From Acipenser ruthenus (lineage: Eukaryota; Chordata; Actinopteri; Acipenseriformes; Acipenseridae), in contig NC_081196.1 in NCBI RefSeq assembly GCF_902713425.1, positions 3,403,591 through 3,467,590 of the forward strand: a stretch of 64,000 nucleotides of DNA, read 5' to 3'. Every line of letters starts with the position of its first letter. Positions within the stretch are counted from its first letter, which is position 1. This document shows positions 23,765 through 33,600 of the stretch, piece after piece. A model generated the notes under the pieces. The model worked only from the letters and a program-made list of their open reading frames with translations, ran no database searches and was not told the origin of the DNA. Both the position numbers and the translations under genes were made by a program.

Positions 23765-26693
23765 TCAGCTACAACGCCGCATGTGTTCCAGTACATAATC
23801 GGGAAAGTGCAGGCTGCACACCTGCAAGCCGTCCAACTTACAAGGCATCCGCGGGTACTCGTCCTCTTTCCACTTGTTGTCCTCGGGGTCAAACGTGAGG
23901 ATGGAGTCGCTGTAATGGCCGTTGTAACATAGCCCCCCCAGAACCATGATCTGCCTGTCTAGCACCGCCACCCCGTGCCCGCTCCTCCCAATAGGCATGG
24001 ATGCCAAGATGGTCCACTCATCGGTTTCTGGGTTGTAGACCTCCGTGGAGGGGCAGCCCTGGGACTCAAAGGAGGCACGCAGGATGACGCACACCCCTCC
24101 GAAGACGTACAGCTTCCCGTTGTAGGAGATCATTTTGTGGAAGCAGCGCGCGTAGTTCATTTTGGACTTGTTCTCCCAGCAGTTCGTGAGCACCTGCGTC
24201 CGCCGGGTGCGGTGCTCCAGGGCTGCCTCCTTGCTGGGGTCGAACACGCACACCTGCTTGGAGGTGGAGGAGGAGGTGATGCCCCCGGTGATGTACAGTT
24301 TGCTGTTGAGCACGGTGCCCTCATGGCCATACTTGTTGACAGGGTACGGGTCCACAAACTCCCACTTGTCCTCCGTGATGTCGTAGCGCTCCGTGGAGTA
24401 GAAGGTCTCGTCCCGCGTCCGGCCCGCCACCGCGTAGATGAACTTCCCGATCACGCCCACCGCGAACTCCGAGCGTGGCACAGACATGTCTGCCATCCTC
24501 AGCCAGGAGTTCTGCCGCGGGTCATAGCGGAACACCTTCGAGGAGGCGTGGAACTCCCCGTCCGGGCCCAGCTCCTCGCCGCCCAGCAGAAACACAAAGT
24601 TGTTGACAATGGCCAGGCAGTCGGGCCTCAGGGGCACCTGCGGCCCCTCCAGCTCCCACCACACCTTGGGCTTGTGCAGCAGCAGGATCTTGCTGTTCAC
24701 CATGCTGTGTCCGATCATACCCCGGAACACGGCCGTCTGGGGCTTCAGGGAGCGGATGCGGTTCGACTTCATCTCCATCAGGGGCTGCTGGTTGATGCTG
24801 TGGAAATAGTTCAGGGCCTGGTCCACCTCATGCCGGAGCTGCCGGGAGTAGCGGTAAAACTCAGACGTCTTTACCTGGCAGGAACAAAAAATAAATAAAG
24901 CAAAACAAGTTACAATATATATGTGATAAAGAAATAAACACAGAACCTTTCTCAGAGTTGTTTGCCACACAGTAAACTCCGGTTGCCAACTAAAGAAAAA
25001 CTAAAACTAACTAAAGAAACAAACGTGAACAATGTTTGCAAATGTTTTACATTTGATGCACTCAACACTAGACCTGCTTTTACAGGTTTAAAAAATGCAG
25101 ATAAACAAGGCATTGTAGAGTTTCAGTAAACACATTTCATGAATGCTCTCATTGAACATCTCAGATATTCTCCAGATACACTGATGTGCCAAGTAGAAAT
25201 TATATACACACATGCCCACCAAGTTTGGCGATATCTTTTTTGTGAGAGCTCAGGTTATCACTTGCAATTGTATTAACGTGTTGCCAATTCCACTGATTAC
25301 CATAGTGATGTTGTAATCAACATTCCACCTTCTGAAGATACAGTTCCTTTGCCTTTGACTTTAGTTTTTCTTTTTTTGCACGGTTCAGTATAAAAACCGT
25401 TATCACAACTTATATGTAAGAGCATAAGAAATGTTGCGGATGAGACGAGACCTGTGCCGCTTCTTTTTGATATCACATGGTGAAGTAGGAGTGGGACTGG
25501 TTTCTCAGATTTGCAAATTCAAATAGGACTATTGCAAGTGCTGATTTCCCAGTCAGGAAAATCCCTGCTAATGAGACCCAGTTTAGCGCTAGTGCTCCTC
25601 CACATATTGAAACAGTCTGACTCCCAGTGCTGGCAGCTGCGTTCAGCGCGCGCACACACACACACACACACACAGCCCTGCACAAGGGCAGTCAGTGACA
25701 AAGTGACGTTAGCTCCTGATGATGGGACTGATTTTATTCCTGGGCACCTGGTCAATTCAATAATATACCTAAACAAAGGGAGCGCTTAAACACTGGACTG
25801 GGTGCACAACTAATGCAAGTTTCAAGCCCAGCGATTATTTTGTTACCTATATGAAAACAGTTGGGTACGGGTGCATGAGTGTATGGGTGAACAACACCTT
25901 ACCTAGCTTAAAGAGGAAGATCCTTCACTACAGAGAAGTTTCCAGCTCACAATTAAGACTTAAAAGCTTTTGATCTAAAGGCACCGACCTTCTCGAAGAC
26001 GTTGGACGGCGTCATGAGGCAGAAGCGCACGTTCTGGATGATGGAGTCTGTGTGTCTCCAGCGGCGACGGTCGTGCCTCAGCCAGGCCTGCACGGCCTCG
26101 TACAGCTCGATCTCGGGAAAGCGGCTCAGCTGGTCGTTGTCCAGGTACGCCATCAGCTTCTCGAAGCTCAGGTAGGACAGGAAGTCTGGCCGGGTCATGA
26201 GCGGCGCGAAGTTCTCCAGCAGGAAGGCGTCAAGCTGTTCCCTCACGCCCTCGATGTTCACGCTGAAGTCGTCCAGCAGCCGCATGATCTCGGCGCAGTT
26301 GTCCAGGCAGATCTTGGCCAGCAGGAAGGAGCAGCTGAACTCCACCACCTCTGTGAGCTGCACGTACATGGCGGCCTGCAGGATCTCATGGACAGTAGCC
26401 ATGCCCAGCTCGATGGTGCCGTAGTACATGAACTGCAGCACGCGGCTGAAGCCCGTGGCTGTCAGCCCCTTCAGGTGGATCTTGTCCTGGTCGCGCTCCC
26501 GCATGTCGGCCGTGAACATGATGCGGAAGTAGTCGCTCTGCGTGGCCAGCAGGGCTTTGTGAGCCTGGAAGTGGTGGTCCTCAATGACAAGGGTGACGTC
26601 GAGAAGCAGCCTCTCCTCGTACAGCGCCCTGAAGCCCGACGAGACGCTAGTGTCGTGAACCGAGGAGTTAAACACTTCCACGTCCCCTGCCAT
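23765..26693 (-). CDS. KLHL15: KLHL15, BTB-BACK-Kelch adaptor of CUL3 ubiquitin ligase
   Basis: KLHL15 is a substrate adaptor for CUL3-RING ubiquitin ligases; known mammalian targets include the PP2A subunit PPP2R5B and CtIP. There are two coding exons: 26693-25989 (235 codons) and 24874-23765 (369 codons plus stop). The sum is 604 residues, the human length as I recall. The first exon holds the BTB domain (about residues 31-98: LLLDVTLVIEDHHFQAHKA, QFMYYGTIELG) and the BACK region. The second holds the Kelch propeller blades (FVFLLGGEELGPDGE, FIYAVAGRTRDE, LYVFGGV, IMVLGGLCYNG). The start is chosen because an acceptor (GCGCAG) ends at 26701, just before GTCATTA and the ATG. The donor after residue 235 is GTCGGT, a weak match, yet phase and length support it. 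Both exons are GC-rich. Confidence 0.97.
25652..25674. repeat. CA microsatellite
   Basis: A short CA-dinucleotide run in the single located KLHL15 coding intron, preceded by GCGCGC. Confidence 0.9.
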
Positions 26694-26859
26694 TAATGAC
26701 CTGCGCAAAAAAGAGGGAACACATTTCAAACTTTACAGTGATCATTGTAACAGTCAGTCTCAGGGGTGGTTAGCTCTACTGGTTAGAACTGTAAAACTTG
26801 TACAATGTTGTTTACAATGCAATGTGTGTGGCATGTACTGACAAGCAAAAACTAAAAAA

Positions 26860-26876
26860 ATATATATGTGTGTGTG

Positions 26877-26940
<64 letters not shown>

Positions 26941-26957
26941 TACATACACACATACAT
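26860..26957. repeat. Compound TG-TA-CA microsatellite with dyad symmetry
   Basis: About 98 bp reads (TA)n(TG)5(TA)n followed by a long (CA)n and CATA units. The TG and CA blocks on either side of the TA core can pair with each other, so a hairpin or cruciform is possible. It lies about 170 bp upstream of the KLHL15 first coding exon, in a 5' intron. Confidence 0.95.
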
Positions 26958-28499
26958 TCCCTTTATCTAACACTTGGTTGATTTTTATTTTGTACTTTTA
27001 ACAAATACATCCAAAAATCTCCAAAAATATGGTTGAATATTCGACCCATTCAGTAGCAGGTACAGGAAACGATTTTCTAAAAGTAAAATGCATGTCCAAG
27101 TCTGAGCTTCATTTCAATCCATTTTTAGATGGGAAATTGTGTTTAGGAAAATGATACAAAATACACAAATGTGGAAGCCTATTTCTTTTAGAATGATTTA
27201 CACATCAATGAGACTAGACTAGACTAGAGGGTATAGTGAATCCGTGGGTTTACGCACTAGCTTTCTAAAGCTGGATTCAAGTCCAGATTAGGTCACACAT
27301 GAAGAGTTTCGTAGACAGCAGCCCCAATCACTAAACCAATGCACAAATCAGCAAGTTTGCAGGCTGGCAGTCTCAAACAGTGGGATCAGGGATGGACTGG
27401 GCATGGAGACTGAAGAGCTTCTCACCACTATGAGGTAGGTCCTTCCAAGCAAGCCTTGAGGGATGCTAATGGGGCAATGTGAAGAAGCTCACATTTCCAC
27501 TGCTTGTGCTGATGTGTGGAGAATACAAATATGCCTTTACTCTCCAATGCTGCTAATACAACAACAACATACAGCAGTTATAATCAATCAGCCGCTGTGC
27601 TCCAGTGTTACCTTGTGACTGCGCTCCTTGATGTGACACATTGTAAATGAGTAGGAACAGGGAATTAGTGTAAGGGCCCTTATACAGTAAAGCACATGGC
27701 AATGTCAACGTCATATGTGACCATGTCAACGTCATACAAGTTTGGGAACCCCCTAATCTACAGTACAGAGCAGCATTGTAGGTCTGCACCACAATGTCCC
27801 TGCATGTACAGTATATCACAAAATTGTCATCATTACTAAACCATGTGAAAAGCTGCAACCCTAACCTGTCATGCGACAGGTTCTGAAAGGCATTAAAGCC
27901 TTTTACATTCTGTTTCAAAATAAGGTTGATGAAAATACTTTAACAAGCACTCTGCCAATGAAATCCTTTGTTATGGTCAAACGTCATAAAGCATATAACC
28001 TGTAGAACACATCAGCGCCTACCTGTCAGCGTCTGCAAACAGGCTGGGGACACAAGCACCGACAATGAAATAGAAATACGTGTGACCACTGCTGGCTGAC
28101 CGACACTGTTGTTAAATCTACTGGATTTACTCGTGTATATTATAAGGAACTACTAATTGTATTACTGGCATGCGCGTAAACACATTCATATTAATCCCCT
28201 TGGCCCGATTTAAACAATACTATTAGAATACTGTGGACAGCATGTGTATGAATGGAATACAACACTACTGGATTCAGAGACGCAGTAAAGACTTTACTGC
28301 ACAGTACCTGTCTTAGCGGCGCCTGCACTAAACTCCTCTTCAGCGAGAGAGCTGGTTCTTCGTTTGTCATGGATTTCAAGGCTGCATTTCCGAAACCAGA
28401 GCTCGTTTTTTTATTTATTTATTTTTCACTCTGTTTCACTCCGTCTGACTTTACAGAAATGTATTAGAATCCCTTTTCAGCCCGGTGGCCCATAATTGT

Positions 28500-28700
28500 T
28501 TCTTTCCTCCCTTCAAAACCATCACAGACGCCATATTCTCGACTGCACTGACGTCACATCCGGTGTTTCAGCCGAACCAGCGCGGGTATCACCTCCACCG
28601 CAGCAGCACTGCCCCGCACGCACGCACACTCACGCTTTATTACACGAGGCGTCAGAGGGCAAGGAGAAGGTTTACCGCAGTGTCATTTAGTGAGACTCCT
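28500..28700 (-). promoter_or_regulatory. Likely KLHL15 promoter and 5' non-coding exon region
   Basis: A CpG-richer stretch lies 1.8 kb upstream of the KLHL15 coding start. It carries a full CRE palindrome TGACGTCA at 28549-28556. An ETS-like ACCGGATG (minus strand) follows about two bases away at roughly 28557-28564, and a YY1-like AATATGGCGTC (minus strand) lies at about 28527-28537. YY1 sites often sit just downstream of a start, which fits minus-strand transcription here. The transcript start and the non-coding exon are inferred, not seen. Confidence 0.45.
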
Positions 28701-29248
28701 TTACATTTCCTTATCCCAGTCTTGCTCAGCCTCATGCTATTTGTCTATACACCACCGGCAGTACAGTCAAGGTGGCCTGCAGTCTGTATATCCGCATACA
28801 GCCTCACATAAGGACCACAAGGGGCCGCCCAAATCCAATAAGATTTTTGATAAGAAAAAAATAAAATAAAATAAGAATGACATTGTTATGTAGCTTGAAA
28901 TATTATATCTTGCTCCAAAAGTATAATATAGCCACCAGTGATGTCTAATATGTACAAATAGCAGTGCCACCAACTCAAAAAGTTGATGGAATCTCATGCA
29001 CTGTCATTATCTGCTGTAAACTAGTACACTACAATAAATACAGCTAGATTGGAAAATTCTGCCTGTCGGGGTTTGTAATAAATAAAAAGGAGGTTATGTT
29101 TCTCATTAGTAAAACATTCTTATAAATGTTCCTAATTTTCTTTTTGTTTTTCCTACTTTTTCACTGGGAAGCCATTGTATCAATTTATTCCAACGCTATA
29201 AATGCACTTCCTGTGTTACAGTTAAAATGACCCTCCGCCACTCCCTTC

Positions 29249-29287
29249 TGACCCCACAAAGTTTCCTTTCGGTAGCATGTGGGGTCA
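29249..29287. other. Perfect 10-bp inverted repeat, 19-base loop
   Basis: TGACCCCACA at 29249-29258 and TGTGGGGTCA at 29278-29287 are exact reverse complements separated by 19 bases. Each arm also contains a nuclear-receptor-like half-site (GGGGTCA). There is no Rho-type or T-run terminator context, as expected in a eukaryote. Function unknown. Confidence 0.6.
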
Positions 29288-29898
29288 TCCTACTTGTCTG
29301 TAGAGTTTGGGCAGTGAAAAAAATATTTCACTTGAGTTAAAGCAACAACCAAAAATGAAAGCGTGGTTGTTCAGATCACCTCGTTACGGCACTGCTTGTC
29401 TGGGTTGTTTGTGATAACGTTTTGCCTGAATACAATGGAATGCACATGAAAAGTAACCAGCTGTTCTGGACAGACTTACATTGGACTGCGCAGATCCAGG
29501 GCATTTCAGACATATCTGATATTATTGCTTTTGGGTGGCCCTGCATACTGACACTGTGTGGGCCGAGGGCTCTCCACACTCACGATAAAGGAATAAAAGG
29601 AGAGAAGTGTACTTCACACTTCTGAAGCAATGAATGCTGTTACTTCCACAGTGCAGAAACTGTCATGATTTACAGTAATGCCTATGGTGCGGTGCCAAGA
29701 AGCTTATTTCAAACGTTATTTTTAGACCCTGCTTAAATAGTTGATTTTGCTGCATACAATAGATTTTGTCCACACGATACAATATATGTCAGGTCGCTTA
29801 ACTAATTAATACATTGTGGTTGATTTACTAAGTATCAATCTGTGCGACTTCCGTTTCTTTTAGATGACAGAAATAATACATAGGCATTACAGGATAAA

Positions 29899-30228
29899 TA
29901 AGAACATAAGAAAGTTTACAAACGAGAGGAGGCCATTCAGCCCATCTTGCTCATTTGGTTGTTAGTAGCTTATTGATCCCAGAATCTCATCAAGCAGCTT
30001 CTTGAAGGATCCCAGGGTGTCAACTTCAACAACATTACTGGGGAGTTGGTTCCAGACCCTCACAATTCTCTGTGTAAAAAAGTGCCTCCTACTTTTTGTT
30101 CTGAATGCCCCTTTATCTAACCGCCATTTGTGACACCTGGTGCTTGTTTGTTTTTTTCCGGTCGAAAAAGTCCCTTGGGTCGACATTGTCAATACCTAGA
30201 ATTTGGAGTGCTTGAATCAGATCGCCGC
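29899..30228 (-). mobile_element. CR1-like LINE 3' end, minus orientation
   Basis: The minus-strand reading contains [20 protein letters not shown] and [14 protein letters not shown], the C-terminus of a CR1-type ORF2. It ends in the CR1-style tail read as CTTTCTTATGTTCTTAT. It is truncated at the 5' side and the coding frame is broken. The same 3' end in plus orientation occurs at about 50760-50993. Confidence 0.85.
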
Positions 30229-30646
30229 AGTCTTTGATCAAGACCAGTTCATAGATTCAATTATTTTAGCCTGTCTGCATATCACATGTCTTTTAAACCG
30301 GGAGTAATTCTGTTCTGGAGTACAGCACTCTGTAGCTGCGTAACTGTTATTAAAAGACTGTCCTGTAGGTAGTGCTCACAGGGCTGGTTCGTCACAGAAA
30401 AATGATCGGGGAGGATCTCCATGTGCAAAGAGGGCATTGCATCACCCTGCATCTGAGGACCCTGTCGTTAGACGGTGCGTTTCCAATTAACACGACAGAA
30501 AATAAATAAAGCGCTTTACTATTTTATCAGAGCAGTATATAATTCAGTTTTGTATTGTTATTATTTTCTAAGAATAGGTTATTGTAATACTTAATAAAGC
30601 TATAATACAGGCGATCGCTTTGGATTACTAAATTTCTTTCTGGTCA

Positions 30647-30657
30647 AGATGGCGGGT
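30647..30657 (+). promoter_or_regulatory. YY1-like site overlapping the EIF2S3 start codon
   Basis: CAAGATGGCGGG spans the start codon and matches the AAGATGGCGGC type of YY1 element. Such sites occur at starts of housekeeping genes. The ATG is the fixed start of the protein, so the match may partly reflect coding constraint (Met-Ala-Gly). Confidence 0.45.
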
Positions 30658-33600
30658 GACGAGACAGGAGTAACGCTGGGGCAGCCCCATCTTTCTAAGC
30701 AAGATCTCCGCACTTTGGTGGGTATCAGACTTTTTCACGTTCAATTAAAACAAGGTTAGTGTGTACCGAACGGTATTGGACTGGAGGTTAGCCAGTTGTA
30801 GTGGCGGAAGGGGCAGAAGGAGAGTAGGATTTGAATCACGCCGGCGTTGGGGACGCCGGTTTGGGAGTTGCACACATGAGTGAAAAATAGGACCCAGCGC
30901 ACAGAGACTGCAAACCAGCATGGGGAAGTGTATGTATGCGTGAAAGAATTAAAATGAACGAGACTTGTCTTAATTGTGTGTGTAAAATATAACCTGTTAA
31001 ACATAGCCAGCTCTATCTTACATCGAGTTAGTGTAGCCAGGCTTAAATTAGGCGCCAGAGATCTTAGTTTGCAATCGTGTCAAGTGTTTTTCAGTGGACC
31101 GGGGTCTTTCGGTGTACTGTGAACTGCAAAACACAACAGCCACATATGTACTGCTGTATAGAGTACTGCCATTGACTAGTTCAGAGTAAAGTGCTGGTAT
31201 TGCTAGCAAAATATGTGCCCGCTTTATTCAGCACATTCAGTTCTGCTTCCAGGGTTGTGCATTTCTGAATCGAGTATATGCTGCAATGTAAACTGCAGTG
31301 GCATAGTAGGTTATGATGAGAAACAAAAGGACTTGCTGAAGAGTTTACTGGATATTCATGAATTAGAAAACCAGTCTCTGCTTCATGGAGGCAGAGGAGG
31401 GAGGCATGTGACCAGCCCTGTCCGGTGAGACAGACAGGATTGTTTTGTTCATTACTGTCACTGCATTGTTACATGTATCCAAAGTCACCTTTAGCCCAGG
31501 GATAAGTGTAACCAAATGAACATGCTCTTCTGGCGTGTGACAAGGAATAAAGAGTAATAGGAACGGATCTGATAGTGCTGGCTTTTGTAATATGGAAGGA
31601 CGCTTTTAGTTACACACAATCATATAGTTTAAAGCATATTCCTTTCCGATTTTAAGTTGTTTTTTGTAACAATGTGACTGGGGTTTAGTCTTGGAATGCT
31701 TTCAAGCTGCACTCTACAAGAATACAAAGAATTTACACTGACTTGGCTGAGTAGCACACCCATTTTTGTGAAATAAGGTTTGCAATTGCTCTCTTATTTT
31801 TTTCTAAAAATGACGGCTGCGTTTATAAGCTTTCTTTGCTCAAGGCCTCCTATGACATCATGTATCTGACCTCCGGACCCCCACCCAATAAGTCAATTGA
31901 AATGTGAAATTTATCCTTACAATCTTCCCCTTCTGTTGTATAATTCTACATACAAGCATGCATTGGAAATGAAGACTAAATGTACAATTGAGCTGACATC
32001 AAGGTAGTTACGTTCGAAAACACCCAAGAAGTATTCCTGCATATGCTGTCGCACCATTGTAACTGTACAGCTTGTAATGCATTGTAACTGTGCAGCCTGT
32101 AATGCATTGTAACTGTGCAGCTTGTAATGCATTGTAACTGTGCAGCTTGTAATGCATTGTAACTGTGCAGCTTGTAATGCATTGTAACTGTGCAGCTTGT
32201 AATGCATTGTAACTGTGCAGCTTGTAATGCTTTGTAACTGTGCAGCTTGTAATGCTTTGTAACTGTGCAGCTTGTAATGCTTTGTAACTGTGCAGCTTGT
32301 AATGCATTGTAATTGAAATGCAATTGTAGAGGAACCTTGGCATGCCTGCGTAATTGCAGTTATACCATATCACTGATTGATTACAGTTCAGTTCTGCATT
32401 TATTTATCATTCAATCATTATTTCTGTATTTTCAACCCCATTTGTTTGAGAAGAATAAGTTCTCCAGTATGTTTGTGTATTTGTAGCAGTGATTATGGCT
32501 CGTTATTTAGAATAGAGTAAACCTGTTCATGTGGGGAGTTGTTTGTCACTTTTTAGTGTCATTGTAGTTAGAAGTGTAATCACTGCAGCAGAGATGTAAC
32601 TGCCATTGTAATAGAACAAAATATCGTTGGAATAGAAATTTCAGCAAACAATTGTGCTGTAAATATAACTGCCCCCAGGGCTGCGTGTTGCTGCCCCCTC
32701 ATACAATCTCATGGCCCTCAGCTGGGGATCCCCTGAACTAAGCAACTAGCTCTGACCAGCAGCGTTTTTAAATCTGGAGGTGGAGTGAGTCCATCACGTT
32801 TTAATAAAGCCTTGTGTGTTTGGGGCTGCTCTGATAATGCGTGGGGACGTTCCCCCTTTTTCAGTTCGTTTTCTCAGCGTTAATAAATTAATGAATAACG
32901 TTGTTTCATATACAGGGTGTCGATACTTATGTCTGCAACTGTACATACATGTGTATCTATCTATATATAAAATCTCAAATCTGAAAGGCTGATAAAGGAT
33001 GTATCATTCTGAGTGTAAAAGACAGGACTGTGTGGTGCAATGCCTAGTTAAGTGTGAAAGGGGATTTTCATTCTTGTGCATGTTAATGTAGGTAACATGA
33101 TAATGCGTTATGCAGTAATGATGTAACAATAATGGACGTGATGAAATGGCCAGAAAGCCTTTTGGTATATCACTATTAACAAACCACCATTTGCATCATC
33201 CTAAGAGCGTTACATTTACAGTATTTGGAGGTAGAGCTACAGTTACGGTTCTGTACATTTTTCCTAAATTAAAAAAAAAAATTGATTTAAATAGAAAAAT
33301 TTCGCCAACCCTGATTTTAACAATGTTATGAAAAGTATAAATTATAATGTTAATGAACTATACATCACCCAGGTTGAAAACATTTTCCATAAAGTTGTTC
33401 TGTACCTTGTTTTGTGTGTTAAACACATGATGTGCAACGGGTTGGACCCCAAAGAAGTCTGCCAGCTTGTCAAAGGATGGAAATAAGACTCCCATTACAC
33501 AGCACAGTGATCCATTCCTGGTTTTACAATGAGTGTATAACACTGGAGCTAATCAAGCTTGTTAAATCTGGAATCTGAAACTGTTATGCAATAGGAGTCT

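Larger units (their letters stand above)
28701..30646. other. Spacer between divergent KLHL15 and EIF2S3
   Basis: About 2 kb of AT-rich sequence without a host coding frame. It contains a 10-bp inverted repeat (29249-29287) and a minus-strand CR1 fragment (29899-30228). The right end should hold the EIF2S3 promoter and 5' UTR. Confidence 0.55.

Noticed and set aside
23975-24898. 307-codon open frame on the plus strand opposite KLHL15 exon 3
   Set aside because: It is the antisense shadow of a GC-rich, strongly conserved coding exon. The peptide is rich in Val, Leu, His and Gly without domains.
26052-26696. 214-codon open frame on the plus strand opposite the KLHL15 BTB exon
   Set aside because: Antisense shadow of coding sequence, caused by GC-rich third positions. 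No domain or promoter supports it.
32055-32313. CRISPR-like array of regularly spaced repeats
   Set aside because: The units are contiguous 25-bp tandem copies without unique spacers, and this is vertebrate DNA.
31917-32373. Three overlapping minus-strand frames rich in LQAAQLQ-type repeats
   Set aside because: They are translations of a 25-bp minisatellite that lacks stops in all minus frames. They lie in an EIF2S3 intron.
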